A DNA stretch of 64,000 bases from Brassica napus (GCF_020379485.1 NC_063452.1:31519608-31583607), one strand, 5' to 3'; positions 31,437-45,942 are shown, counted from the first letter of the stretch. Made by a program: numbers and translations. The notes: generated by a model not told the origin, from the letters alone.

Positions 31437-34070
31437 ACAATGTCCCTCAACTCCCTCTCTCTAGAGACCATGTCGCAATTCTCTCTGACTCTCTAGAGAC
31501 CATGTCACTATTCTCTCTCTCCTTACACCATGTCGCCCAAATCCATCTCTCCAGGGACCATGTCGCCATTCTCTCTCTCTCTCCTCAGACCATGTCGCCC
31601 AACTATGGGAACCGAAATTCGCACCGCCGATTTTAATGAATGGAGGAAAGCAAAGAAAACTCTACTTTTCTTGAGCTCCGGATTCTGTGCAAGAGCCAAC
31701 GACAAGTGACCAAATAAATGCGAAAAATACAGAAAGATAACAAAACGAATATAAAAAAGTAGATCTCTATTTCGAATCAGCGTAAAAGCGTTGCGATCAT
31801 TACATAAGATTATTAAAGCTTCGGCCGCAGGAGCTGTCAGCGAATTCCCTAGTTCTAGCCAACCTAGAACCTTAAATCTAATTAAGTTGCCGCTCGATAA
31901 CGAAAGACGAAGAAAACATGAAAAAGGTTTTGTTCATTTTGGACTGGACCTATGGAAGGCTGCCTACGTACCCCTTTCAAGGATCAAGCCGAACGTAGTT
32001 CAGTTATAGAGTTTGAACAAGAGATCGAACTGCCTTTGCGTGTTTGTCTAGTTATTGAGTGCAAGACATAGAAACTAACCATGTCGAGAATAATTCCTAA
32101 ATTCCTAAGTGCAAAAGTTCTAAGAGTCTAAAAGAATCATCCCTTCCGCTCCTCGCCTTGGCATCCCTTATATACTCCTCCTAGGTCAGTTTGCCATTTC
32201 CTTTCCTGCCTTCGGGTCGAGTTTATCGCTTCACGGAAATAATCCATTTTTCCTCGATCTTCATGTTTATTCTTTGAAACTTGACATTTATCTTCTCCTG
32301 TGAATATCAGATAAACCGCCATAGTAGTTTTGGGCTCATTCTCATCCAAAATCGTAAATGGGCTTTTGCCGCGTTTTAAACCTTTTCAGACTGTTTTTTC
32401 GACTTAAGTGTTTTTACAACTTCTTCAAAAAATCATCTTCGGTATGACGTCAGTTTAATGAAATAATGATAACAATTCGTATAGTCGAGATAACTATGGT
32501 GTTAAGTTCACTGTTATAGTTTTATCCGATTGATTTGCATTCGGACGGGAAAACAAGTCTTCGTTAATTTATCGTAAAGTTTTAACGGTAACTCTAGTCG
32601 AGACGAAACAAGGGACATCTCAATCAAGGCCCGAAGTAGAAGCTGGTCGCCTGATGGTGAGTTGGTCTGGACTGATCCAGGTCTCCTGATGGCGAGTTGG
32701 ATGAGGTCGATCCAACTTGCCTGATGGCGGGTTGGACTGGATTGATCCTGGGAAAATTGGCTTTTTATCAAATGTTGGCGACTTCGGCGTATGATGTGGT
32801 CGTTTGTTACTCGGGAGCTGTTTGCTAAGAGAATGAGTAATATTTCCCGAAAACTTGTCGTATAATTATTTTTCTTTTAATTATACGAAGTTTTAGCTTA
32901 TGCCATTATATTTTTTTTATTAGGGAAGAAATATTTCCAAAGAACTTTTAGGCATTCATTCCGTCGTGACTGATTTTGACCCCAACACCAAATCCCCTCT
33001 CTCTCCTCAGACCATGTCCCTAAACTCCCTCTCTCTAAGGACCATGTCGCCAAACTCCCTATCTATAAGGACTTGTCGCCAACTCCGTCTCTCTAGGGAC
33101 CATGTCGCCAAAATCCATCTGTCCTTGGTTATTGTCGCCATTATGCTCCATCATCGCCTAATGAGGCTCTCATCATGTTTTCCTTTGAATCTCGTTCGAA
33201 ATATCTTTCGTTTCGTCGCAATCGGAGTTTCCATTGAGATTTTACAAAGAAAACAAACAAGATGTTGTTTTCTCGTAAAAGTTCAAGTCATGCGTCAAGA
33301 AAATAATGGTTTACTTAACACCATCATATCTTCGACTAAATGAAATATTTTTTATCAGTTCATAAAACCAACAGCATTAAAAACATATATCGGACAAATC
33401 AACGATTTCCCCGAGAAAAATCGTAAAAACGCGTAAGTAGTAAAACGGTCTGAAACAGCTTAAAACACGACGAAATCCCACTTATGGTTTAAAATGAGAA
33501 CAGGCCCGAATGCAGTGACGGTTTACTCGACTTGGATAAATAAAAATGGAAGAAGAGAATAATTGTGAAGTTTCTAAGGCAAACATGGATTTTGAGAAGA
33601 TAAAGAAAGATCTCCGCAAAAGGATAAACTCGAACTAGGGGCTGAAAAGGAAAGACGGCCTACCTTGGAGAAATATATAAATAGGACCAAGGCGAGGAGA
33701 ACGACAAACAAAAATTTTGGCATATCAACTTAACAATTACAAAGAATTTTAGCAATTTCGTTTTTGTCATCGAGATGCGACTCAACTACGTTTAAGGCTT
33801 AGGTGGTTAGAACTAGAGAACTCGCTCACAGCTCTTGCGGCAGTGGCTTTTATAACCTGTTGTACCAATCGCTAAGATCGTATGCTGATTCGAAATAAGA
33901 ACACATTTCTCTCTCTTCGCAAATTCATACTTTGTTATTTCGTTTTCATTCATAACTTGATCACTTGTCGTTGGATTCGTAGAAATACGAATCCTCAAAG
34001 AAAGTAAAGAATTCTTTACTTTCCTCCGTTTATCTAAAATCGACAATGCGAAATTCGCTTCCCACAATTC

Positions 34071-34695
34071 ACGTAGACGAAATATACATTGTGAAAAACT
34101 ATTAGAAGATGGAGTTTTTACACTAAGTGACGAGAACAAAACTAATTCGTTAAAATGATAGAACCCAAGGAAAGGCCACTTTGGTTTTGGTTGGTTCGGT
34201 GAATGGATAGAAGGGTGGATTGAATGGGTCACACAAAGGATGTGGAAATCCTTTGAGTTATCCTCTTCTAAGCTCCTAGATATAACGTACCAAGACAAAT
34301 ATATAAGAATTTGTTGATCGGGTTCAAACTCCTAACAAAAAAAAATGAAATGTTTGGTTACGAACAAGGGATTCATCAAGTAACAATAAAAATTTATTTG
34401 ATTAAAAATTGAAAGAATTTCACATTAGATAGCAAAACCTTTATATACTAAGAAAATGTAAAATATAAATGCAACTGCAATAGGCAGTTGCCTCCTTTCT
34501 CATTTTGAAATGCAACTTCTTATTAGAAGGTATTATAGAAAGTTTAGGAATAAGCCCAATTCGACCAACTTTTTCTCATGTAATCACTTTCGGTTTTACC
34601 ATGAAATCATACATCTCTGTAATGTGGAGTCTAGTGCAATTCATCAAAATGTTTATACGATCAATGTTTCTAAGCAACATCACCGGAAAACCAAC
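34071..34695. other. Left flank of the CACTA array, nothing recognised
   Basis: AT-rich sequence. A short AT-rich spacer precedes AAC at 34693-34695, which would be the 3 bp target copy on the left of the CACTA array if it inserted as one unit. Confidence 0.4.
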
Positions 34696-35060
34696 CACTA
34701 CAAGAAAATACATGCTTAACGACGAAAATTAACGAGGAAAAACAATCCTCGTAAATTTGCGTCGAGTTTACGACGAATTTACGTGAAAAACTAAAGTCAT
34801 CGTTATTTCCTCGTAACGTAACGACAAAACTGTTTCGTCGTAAAGTGGATGTAATTTTACGAGTATTTTACGAGGAAAAACTATTTCCTCGTAAATACGA
34901 CGTAAACTTTGCGTGGTATTTACGAGGGAATAGTTTACGTGTATTTAGCGAGGAAATTTTTGAATCCACCAACTTCATAGGTGTTTCACGTTTTTTTTGC
35001 CCACCTAATTAATTTTCGTCGTAAATTCATAGCAAAATTACAACTACCAGATTCGAATTT
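34696..35060 (+). repeat. 5' subterminal motif array of CACTA unit 1
   Basis: Dense copies of AACGACGAAAATTAACGAGG, CCTCGTAAATTTGCG, TTTACGACGAATTTACG, TTTACGAGGAAAAAC, TCGTCGTAAA and TTAGCGAGGAAA occur in both orientations. In En/Spm such subterminal repeats are binding sites for TNPA. The same block follows the CACTA terminus in every unit (42749-43110, 49468-49830, 57346-57710). Confidence 0.85.
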
Positions 35061-35063
35061 CCC

Positions 35064-35071
35064 TATAAATA
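35064..35071 (+). promoter_or_regulatory. TATA box of TNPD, unit 1
   Basis: TATAAATA lies 66 bp upstream of the ATG at 35130. The same box stands at 43115-43122, 49836-49843 and 57716-57723 in the other units. Its closeness to the first upstream in-frame ATG excludes that ATG from the transcript and supports MAGSG as the start. Confidence 0.7.
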
Positions 35072-35129
35072 TGGATGTTTGAACATCATTTTAAACACAC
35101 CAACAACAAAAAAACGTGAAAGAAAAAAA

Positions 35130-38100
35130 ATGGCTGGCTCCGGGACTATTTACGAGTTGCGGAAGTGGATGTATATGCATAGAGATGCTAACGGGAGAGT
35201 GACGAAAGAATACCTTGCGGGTCTGGAGACATTTATGCATCAAGCAGATTCAACACCGCTCGCCCAAGAAAGTGGTAAGATGTTCTGTCCTTGTCGGAAA
35301 TGCAACAATTCGAAACTGGCAAACCGTGAAAATGTTTGGAAGCATTTAATAAATAGAGGTTTCACGGCAAATTACTATATCTGGTTTCAACATGGAGAAG
35401 GTTTTAATTATGATCAGAATGAAGCTAGTAGTAGTAATAGCAATTTTCAGGAAAAAGAACCGGTTGATCATCATTTGCATAATGAACATAGTTACCATCA
35501 GGAGGAGATGGTAGATTATGATAGGGTTCATGATATGGTAGCTGATGCATTCGTAGCTCATGATGAAGATGAAGAACCTAATATAAATGCAAAAAAGTTT
35601 TACGAAATGTTAAACGCGGCGAATCAACCACTTTACAGCGGTTGTAGAGAAGGTCTCTCTAAATTGTCGTTAGCTCCTAGAATGATGAATATTAAAACTG
35701 ATCACAATCTACCTGAAAGTTGCATGAACGAATGGGCGTACTTGTTTAAAGAGTATTTGCCGGAAGACAATGTGTCTGCTGATTCTTATTATGAGATTCA
35801 GAAACTGGTTTATAGTCTTGGGTTGCCTTCGGAGATGATAGATGTTTGCATCGACAACTGCATGATCTATTGGGGAGATGATGAGAAGCTAGAAGAATGT
35901 CGATTCTGCAAGAAGCCACGATTCAAGCCGCAAGGACGGGGACGTAATAGGGTACCGTACCAAAGGATGTGGTACCTACCAATTACAGACAGATTGAAAA
36001 GATTGTATCAATCAGAGCAGACTGCTGGAAAGATGAGATGGCATGCCGAGCATACTCAGACGGATGGTGAGATGACTCATCCATCAGATGCAAGAGCCTG
36101 GAAACATTTCAACAAAGTACATCCAGATTTCGCTAGCAATATCCGGAATGTGTATCTCGGATTATGCACAGATGGATTTAGTCCCTGCCTATGGGATGTT
36201 GTCTGGATGGACTACACATGGGAGATTAGCTTGTCCATATTGTAATGGAACGACAGATGCGTTTCAACTGAAGAATGGTAGGAAGACAAGTTAGTTTGAT
36301 TGTCACCGTCGATTTCTTCCCATTGGCCATCCTTACCGAAGAAACAACAATTTGTTTAGGCACAAAAGGGTTGTGAGAGACACTCCTCCTCCATATCTAA
36401 CTGGAGAACAAATTGAAGCGCAAATCGACTACTACGTAGCTAACGAAACAGTTCGTTGGGGTGGTAATTGGCATGTCCCTCGTAATATGCCAGATTCTTA
36501 CGGTGTTCATCACAACTGGCACAAGAAGAGTATATTTTGGGAGTTGCCATATTGGAAGGATCTTCTTCTGCGCCACAACCTCGATGTGATGCATATAAAG
36601 AAGAATTTCTTTGAGAACATCATGAATACAATATTGAATGTCCCAGGGAAGACAAAAGACAACATAAAATCGAGGTTGGACTTGCCGGATATTTGCTCAA
36701 GAAGCGAGTTACATATTAAAAGCAATGGACAAGTTCCCATTCTGATATTCAGATTATCTTCAGAAAAAAAGTCGGTGTTGTTCAACTGGGTGGCATCAGA
36801 AGTGAAGTTCCCCGATGGGTATGTTTCGAATCTCTCTAGATGTGTTGAAAAGGGTCAAAAGTTCTCCGGGATGAAGAATCATGATTGTCATGTATTTATG
36901 CAACGACTACTGCCCTTTGCATTTGCGGAGCTACTTCCAACAAACGTACATGAAGCACTTGCAGGTACGTAGTGTATTATATCACAATAATTTACAAAAT
37001 AATATATGACTAACAATGTGTTTAATTTTTTTTTGAATATAAAAGGCATTGGAGCATTTTTCAGGGATCTGAGCACACGCACTCTTAAAGAAGAAGTTGT
37101 GGAACAGCTTCAGGAGAACATTCTCATCTTATTGTGCAACTTGGAGAAGATATTTCCTCCCGGATTTTTTGACGTCATGGAGCATCTAGATGTCCACCTC
37201 CCATATGAGGCATTGCTTCGTGGACCTGTACATTACGGATGGATGTATCAGTATGAGCGAGCCGTGAAATATTTGAAGGGAAAAGCAAAGAACCTCGCCA
37301 AAGTTGAAGGTTCTATAATTGCTGGAAGTTTGACGGAAGAAGTTTCTCACTTCACATCGTACTACTTTGCGTCAAAAGTACGTACACGGAGAAGAGCTCC
37401 AAGAAGATATGATGATGGTGGTGTTGCGCCAACATATGCAGTTGCTGGTGTTCCAGACATCTTTAGCCAGATTGGGCGACTCGGTGGGAAGTCTAAAGAG
37501 GTTTGGTGGTCGAGTGAACAAGACGCTCATAGTGCACACACCTATATTCTACTCAATTGCGAAGATCCATTGATGCGTTATTTTGAAAGGTAACATATAT
37601 TGACACTTCGAAACACATATAAGTATAATTAATTGTATAATTGCGAGAGATTCATTCCTATAAAATGTGATTTTACAGCCTATTTGTTTCTCAAGTCGAA
37701 GAAACATTTTCTGGTATATCCACAAGTGACGTAGACAAAAGGAAAGATCAACACTTCATTAAGTGGTTGCGGAATCAGGTATTAACTAAAACGTTTTTTT
37801 CATACATTATCTGTATTTCATTAACATTCTCTTTATTTTTGCAGGTTGATTATGACGACGACGATGCAGATTATCCTAAGTGGTTACACGAAGTAATTCA
37901 ATCTCCACTTGTAAAGGTCACCACATCACAGATGTATTTCACACGAGGCTATACTTTTCATACATATGACTATGGTAGACAGCGGGCGACCAGTAACTAT
38001 GGAATATGTGTGAAAGGGGAAACAGATTTCTACGGGATCTTGACGGAGATTATTGAAGTCGAATTTCCAGGGATACTGAAGCTGAAATGCGTCCTCTTCA

Positions 38101-38522
38101 AATGTGAATGGTTCGACCCCGTCGTCAACAGAGGTGTTCGGTCTAACAAATTCGGTGTAGTTGATGTCAACGGTGGACGAAGGTACAACAAATTCGAGCC
38201 TTTCATCTTAGCTTCACAAGCAGACCAAGTTAGCTTCCTTCCATACCCTCGGATGAGAGATTCAGGTATAAATTGGTTAGCAGTGATCAAAGTTACACCT
38301 CGAGGACGAATCATCAGTGGAGAAGAACCACCATTGCAAGAAGAACAGATAAATGAAGTTGAGGAACCTGAACAAGAAATTGATGACATCCTTCTCATTG
38401 ATCCGCATAATCACGAGTACGAAGATCTTACCGATGATGCCACAGACGAAGCTGTTGAAGACGAGTTTAATGAAAATGATGATGTTTCTAGTGATGACGA
38501 GAATGTCGATGTATCCGATTGA
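35130..38522 (+). pseudogene. TNPD transposase, unit 1: 272 bp deletion and nonsense codon
   Basis: Exons by comparison with unit 4: 35130-36964, 37046-37589, 37679-37778 and 37845-38522. The N-terminal Transposase-associated region is intact (RKWMYMHRDANGRVTKEYLA, FCPCRKCNN). At about 36184, 272 bp of the TNP2 domain are missing between TDGFSP and YGMLSGW, which shifts the frame to a stop at 36245. A TAG at 36292-36294 replaces the Trp codon of KTSWFDCHRR. Downstream exons (DUF4218: IGAFFRDLSTRTLKEE; DUF4216: NKFGVVDVNGGRRYNKFEPF) are open. Private changes (YVANETV, HIKKNFF, MKNHDC) show long independent decay. No active transposase is expected. Confidence 0.85.
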
Positions 38523-38525
38523 TGT

Positions 38526-38640
38526 ATTTGTTTTATGAATAAGATGAGGGAGTTTGTTTTATGAATAAGATAATGTGGGGTTTGTTTTATGAATAAGGTA
38601 ATGCCGGGAGTTTGTTTTATGAATAAGCAAATGTGGGAAT
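38526..38640 (+). repeat. Four tandem TTTTATGAATAAG repeats in the TNPD 3' region
   Basis: TTTTATGAATAAG recurs four times with a period of about 28-30 bp directly after the TNPD stop. The same four repeats follow the stop in units 3 (53394-53505) and 4 (61447-61558). They could form the 3' UTR or polyadenylation region. Confidence 0.8.
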
Positions 38641-38744
38641 TGTGGTTTGGAATGGAAATAAAGATGGGGTTTGGAGTATATGAAGTAGAAAATAAGGAAT
38701 ATGGGGTTTGGGGTTTCGGATTCAAGGGATTTAAACATAACACT

Positions 38745-38955
38745 CGTTAATTCCACGTAACAAAAAATCGTCGTAAAGGACTCGTAGGTCAACGAGGAAA
38801 TATAAAAATACAGAACGCGGGACTCGTTAATTCCACATAGGACAAAATCGTCGTAAATACCACGTACGATGAATTTGTCGTAAAACCCACGTAGGATGAA
38901 ATCGTCGTAAATACAACGTAAGACAACGAGGAAATAACGACGAAACCTAAAAATA
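38745..38955 (+). repeat. Internal motif array (CGTCGTAAA/CCACGTA), unit 1
   Basis: Alternating CCACGTA and TCGTCGTAAA words, e.g. CACGTAGGATGAAATCGTCG, with AACGAGGAAATAACGACGAA. They are the same sequence words as the subterminal arrays but lie between the two genes. Further copies are at 39755-39915 and next to the TNPA promoter at 40160-40310. Confidence 0.8.
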
Positions 38956-38997
38956 AAGATGGGGTTTGGAATATATGAAGTAGAAAATAAGGAATAT

Positions 38998-39735
38998 GGG
39001 GTTTGGGGTTTGGGGTTTCGGGTTTCGGGTTTCGGGTTTGGGGTTTGGGGTTTCGGGTTTTTGGTTTCGGGTTTCGGGTTTAGGGGTTCGGGGTTTGGGG
39101 TTGGGGTTCGGGGTTTAGGGGTTCAGAGTTTGGGGTTTCGGGTTTAGGGGTTCGGGGTTTTGGGTTTCGGGTTTTGGATTTCGGGTTTCGGGTTTCGGGT
39201 TTGGGGTTTCGAGTTTGGGGTTTCGGGTTTAGGGGTTCGGGGTTTGGGGTTTCGGGTTTCGGATTTCGGGTTTCGGGTTTCGTGTTTCGGGTTTGGGGTT
39301 CTAGGGATTTAACCATAACACTCGTTAAAAATAACGACGAAACTTAAAATTAAATATGGGGTTTGGAATATATGAAGTAGAAAATTAAAGATGGGGGTTT
39401 GGGTTTCGGGTTTCTGGTTTGGGCTTTCGGGTTTCGGGTTTGGGGGTTGGGGTTTGGGGTTTCGGGTATGAGGTTTCGGGTTTTGGGTTTCGGGTTTCGG
39501 GGTTGGGGTTTCGGGTTTCGGGTTTGGGCTTTCTGGTTTCGGGTTTCGGGTTTGGGGGTTGGGGTTTAGGAATAACGACGAAACTTAAAATTAAATATGG
39601 GGTTTGGAATATATGAAGTAGAAAATTAAAGATGGGGGTTTGGGTTTTGGGTTTCGGGTTTGGGCTTTCGGGTTTCGGGTTTGGGGATTGGGGTTTGGGG
39701 TTTCGGGTATGGGGTTTCGGGTTTCGGATTCTAGG
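38998..39735 (+). repeat. G-rich telomere-like TTTCGGG/TTTGGGG arrays, unit 1
   Basis: Three blocks (38998-39300, 39392-39568, 39636-39733) of degenerate heptamers GGGTTTC, GGGTTTG and GGGTTTA are separated by a conserved spacer (TAAATATGGGGTTTGGAATA type). The plus strand has repeated GGGTTTCGGGTTTCGGGTTT runs that could form G-quadruplexes. Apparent Gly/Phe-rich frames across them are artefacts. Confidence 0.9.
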
Positions 39736-40314
39736 GATTTAAACATAACACTCGTTAATTCCACGTAGGATGAAATCGTCGTAAATACCACGTAAGCATA
39801 AATCGTCGTAAAGACCACGTAACCAGAAATCGTCGTAAAGACCACGTAAAAAGATTTAAACATAAAACACGTTAATTCCACGTAAGCATAAATCGTCGTA
39901 AATACCTCGTAGTGTAAAAACTAGAAAAAAGGGAAAAGGATCAAAATACCAGAATAACATGTGGCAAGACTTCCAGCAATTATAATACGTAAGTCTCGCC
40001 CACATGAATTCTAATATCTTATCCTTTTCCTATTTTTTTCAAATATTTATAATTTGAATATGATTTTGCTGAGGAATGTGATTTCAGATAGGTGTGATTT
40101 GGGAGTTTATGTGTGGTTTGAGAATGAGAGTTGTGGGTATATTTATAGGAAAGCAAGCCTCGTTAATTCCACGTAGGCAAAATCGTCGTTAATACCTCGT
40201 AAACAAAAACACGGGCCTTTGTGATTCCTCGCAATTTCCTCGTAAAAAAAACACGGGCCTTTGTAACTGCTCGCTATTTCGTCGTAAACTTACGACGAAT
40301 TTGCGACGATATGT

Positions 40315-40335
40315 AATCTTATATATACACCCGAG
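40315..40335 (+). promoter_or_regulatory. TNPA promoter core, unit 1
   Basis: CTTATATATACACCC stands about 70 bp upstream of the ATG at 40392, preceded by TTTACGACGAATTTGCGACG and followed by a CT-rich leader (CTCTCTACTTCC repeats). The same arrangement is found at about 47033, 54907 and 62963. Confidence 0.7.
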
Positions 40336-40391
40336 CGCTCACTCTTTCTTTCCTCTCTACTTCCTCTCTACTTCCTCTCCATTTCGTAGCA

Positions 40392-42256
<1,865 letters not shown>

Positions 42257-42748
42257 TTTTTTTTTTGGTTGTTGTATTATATAAATTCAAAACTTATTTA
42301 TATATAAAATATTTTCATATTGATTTATTTTTATTTTGAATTTTAATTTATTATTAAATTAAATAATTTTAATTATTTTTTAATTATATTTTTAAATTCT
42401 GTAAAATAATAAAAACGAAGTAAATTCGTAGCCAATGTACGACCTCTTTACGTGGAAACCTTACGAGGAAATGACGAGAAACATTTAACGAGTATTTTAC
42501 GAGGAATCATTTACGAGGAAATAACGAGGAAAAGTTTACGACCATTTTACGAGGAAATCATTTCGTGGTTGTTACGTGTATTTTGCGAGGAAACTCTTTC
42601 AAGGTATTTACGTGTAGGTTACGAGGAACTATTTTCGAGGTATTTACGAGGAATTATAGCGACGTCCTTACGTGGAATATTGACGTGGTCTTTACGACGA
42701 ATCGTCCTACTTCGTCTTTACGACGAAATATATTCCTCGCTAAGTTAC
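42257..42748 (+). repeat. 3' subterminal motif array of CACTA unit 1
   Basis: After an AT-rich 3' UTR (42257-42415), at least six exact TACGAGGAA words plus TTTACGTGG, TTTACGACGAA and GCGAGGAAA lie between 42440 and 42740. The array ends ATATATTCCTCGCTAAGTTAC directly against the next CACTACAAG, without the inverted terminus. Equivalent arrays are at 48976-49467 and 56853-57345. Confidence 0.85.
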
Positions 42749-43178
42749 CACTACAAGAAAACACATGCTTAACGACGAAAATTAACGAGGAAACGCGTCC
42801 TCGTAATTGCGTCGAGTTTACGACGAATTACGTGAAAAACTAAAGTCATCGTTATTTCCTCGTAACGTAACGACAAAACTGTTTCGTCGTAAAGTGGATG
42901 TAATTTTACGAGTATTTTACGAGGAAAAACTATTTCCTCGTAAATACGACGTAAACTTTGCGTGGTATTTACGAGGGAATAGTTTACGTGTATTTAGCGA
43001 GGAAATTTTTGAATCCACCAACTTCATAGGTGTTACACGTTTTTTTTTTGCCCACCTAATTAATTTTCGTCGTAAATTCATAGCAAAATTACAACTACCA
43101 GATTCGAATTTTCCTATAAATATGGATGTTTGAACATCATTTTAAACACACCAACAACAAAAAACGTGAAAGAAAAAA

Positions 43179-45427
43179 ATGGCTGGCTCCGGGACTATTT
43201 ACGAGTTGCGGAAGTGGATGTATATGCATAGAGATGCTAACGGGAGAGTGACGAAAGAATACCTTGCGGGTCTGGAGACATTTATGCATCAAGCAGATTC
43301 AACACCGCTCGCCCAAGAAAGTGGTAAGATGTTCTGTCCTTGTCGGAAATGCAACAATTCGAAACTGGCAAACCGTGAAAATGTTTGGAAGCATTTAATA
43401 AATAGAGGTTTCACGGCAAATTACTATATCTGGTTTCAACATGGAGAAGGTTTTAATTATGATCAGAATGAAGCTAGTAGTAGTAATAGCAATTTTCAGG
43501 AAAAAGAACCGGTTGATCATCATTTGCATAATGAACATAGTTACCATCAGGAGGAGATGGTAGATTATGATAGGGTTCATGATATGGTAGCTGATGCATT
43601 CGTAGCTCATGATGAAGATGAAGAACCTAATATAGATGCAAAAAAGTTTTACGAAATGTTAAACGCGGCGAATCAACCACTTTACAGTGGTTGTAGAGAA
43701 GGTCTCTCTAAATTGTCGTTAGCTGCTAGAATGATGAATATTAAAACTGATCACAATCTACCTGAAAGTTGCATGAACGAATGGGCGGACTTTTTAAAGA
43801 GTATTTGCCGGAAGACAATGTGTCTGCTGATTCTTATTATGAGATTCAGAAACTGGTTTATAGTCTTGGGTTGCCTTCGGAGATGATAGATGTTTGCATC
43901 GACAACTGCATGATCTATTGGGGAGATGATGAGAAGCTAGAAGAATGTCGATTCTGCAAGAAGCCACGATTCAAGCCGCAAGGACGGGGACGTAATAGGG
44001 TACCGTACCAAAGGATGTGGTACCTACCAATTACAGACAGATTGAAAAGATTGTATCAATCAGAGCAGACTGCTGGAAAGATGAGATGGCATGCCGAGCA
44101 TACTCAGACGGATGGTGAGATGACTCATCCATCAGATGCAAGAGCCTGGAAACATTTCAACAAAGTACATCCAGATTTCGCTAGCAATATCCGGAATGTG
44201 TATCTCGGATTATGCACAGATGGATTTAGTCCGTTCGGAATGTCAGGGAGACAATATTCATTGTGGCCAGTCTTTCTTACTCCATACAACCTGCCACCGG
44301 AGATGTGCATGCAACGGGAGTTACTATTCTTGACCATATTAATACCTGGTCCGAACCATCCAAAAAGGTCCCTGGATGTTTTCCTACAACCACTGATAAA
44401 AGAGTTGAAGGATTTGTGGTCAACAGGGGTGAGGACGTATGACTGTTCAACGAAGACGAATTTTACGATGCGAGCGATGCTTTTGTGGACCATAAGTGAT
44501 TTCCTGCCTATGGGATGTTGTCTGGATGGACTACACATGGGAGATTAGCTTGTATATTGTAATGGAACGACAGATGCGTTTCAACTGAAGAATGGTAGGA
44601 AGACAAGTTGGTTTGATTGTCACCGTCGATTTCTTCCCATTGGCCATCCTTACCGAAGAAACAAGAATTTGTTTAGGCACAAAAGGGTTGTGAGAGACAC
44701 TCCTCCTCCATATCTAACTGGAGAACAAATTGAAGCGCAAATCGACTACTACGGAGCTAACGAAACAGTTCGTTGGGGTGGTAATTGGCATGTCCCTCGT
44801 AATATGCCAGATTCTTACGGTGTTCATCACAACTGGCAAGAAGAGTATATTTTGGGAGTTGCCATATTGGAAGGATCTTCTTCTGCGCCACAACCTCGAT
44901 GTGATGCATATAGAGAAGAATTTCTTTGAGAACATCATGAATACAATATTGAATGTCCCAGGGAAGAAACAAAAGACAACATAAAATCGAGGTTGGACTT
45001 GCCGGATATTTGCTCAAGAAGCGAGTTACATATTAAAAGCAATGGACAAGTTCCCGTTCCGATATTCAGATTATCTTCAGAAAAAAAAGTCGGTGTTGTT
45101 CAACTGGGTGGCATCAGAAGTGAAGTTCCCGATGGGTATGTTTCGAATCTCTCTAGATGTGTTGAAAAGGGTCAAAAGTTCTCCGGGATGGAGAGTCATG
45201 ATTGTCATGTATTTATGCAACGACTACTGCCCTTTGCATTTGCGGAGCTACTTCCAACAAACGTACATGAAGCACTTGCAGGTACGTAGTGTATTATATC
45301 ACAATAATTTACAAAATATATATGACTAACAATGTGTTTTTTTTTTTTTTTTTGATTAAAAGGCATTGGAGCATTTTTCAGGATCTGAGCACACGCACTC
45401 TTAAAGAAGAAGTTGTGGAACAGCTTC
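43179..45427 (+). pseudogene. TNPD transposase, unit 2: multiple frameshifts, 3' half lost
   Basis: It starts MAGSGTIYELRKWMYM and stays in frame to about 43790, where one base is missing (GACTTTTTAAAG against GACTTGTTTAAAG). Further small indels are present relative to unit 4: near 44506 (TTCCTGCC), 44552 (TTGTATATTG), 44837 (TGGCAAGAAG), 44968 (GAAGAAACAAAAG), 45080 (an extra A), 45128 (TTCCCGATG) and 45382 (TCAGGATC). Exon 2 stops homologous reading at CAGCTTC (45427). The TNP2 region (SGRQYSLWPVFLTPYNLP, PKRSLDVFLQPLIKELKDLW) is still readable. It is a dead copy. Confidence 0.88.
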
Positions 45428-45942
45428 TCTTTTTTATTTCTGGATTTAACAATAAAATTGATCATTTTGGAATGCATTTATGTTACCATTAATTATTGAA
45501 AATTTTTAAACAAAATTTTGCATAGTAAAATATAATTTGATGTATTACTATGGGGAAAATGATAGTTACAAAGTGACTTGCCGATTATAAATACTTGTGA
45601 AAACTAAATACTAATTTACACACATAAACCACTAGTTTTTTTTCGTTTATTCATTAGGGGTTGTTTTTTTATTTTAAGTTTTTTCAAAATTAATAGTTAG
45701 TGGACAAATTTTTACAAGAAAAATATTTAGGTATAAATGAAGGGAAAATTGCCAAACAAAATAAAATTCGGCATGGTTGTCCCCTTAGTATAATATCATC
45801 ACTAAGTTGTTTTCTATAGTAAATATTTTCATAATCCCAAAACTAACTCCTTCATTAACCAAATTAATCATATTAAACATAATTGGAAAATTTAATAGTT
45901 GAATTAAAATTAAAATGTTTAGAATAATTGAATTAAAATTAA
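45428..45942. other. Filler DNA replacing the TNPD 3' half in unit 2
   Basis: About 515 bp of AT-rich sequence not found in units 1, 3 or 4 joins CAGCTTC of exon 2 to TTCGGATTT of the central G-rich array. It includes GGGAAAATTGCCAAACAAAA and no ORF of note. No terminal repeats or target duplication are visible, so a deletion with inserted filler is more likely than a transposon. Confidence 0.65.

Noticed and set aside
35079..35129. Longer TNPD start upstream of MAGSG (MNIILNT in unit 1, MFEHHFK in units 3 and 4)
   Set aside because: The upstream ATG abuts the TATAAATA box, the upstream peptide differs between units because of frame changes, and unit 2 lacks the extension.
38030..38398. 122-aa minus ORF conserved in units 1, 3 and 4 (antisense to DUF4216 exon)
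   Set aside because: It is the shadow of TNPD exon 4; no promoter or motif of its own.
38959..39616. Gly/Phe (GFGVSGFGFRVSG) and Pro/Lys (NPKPETRNPKP) ORFs in the G-rich arrays, also in units 2-4
   Set aside because: They are translations of a heptamer repeat with no stop in some frames, unconnected to exons and variable between units.
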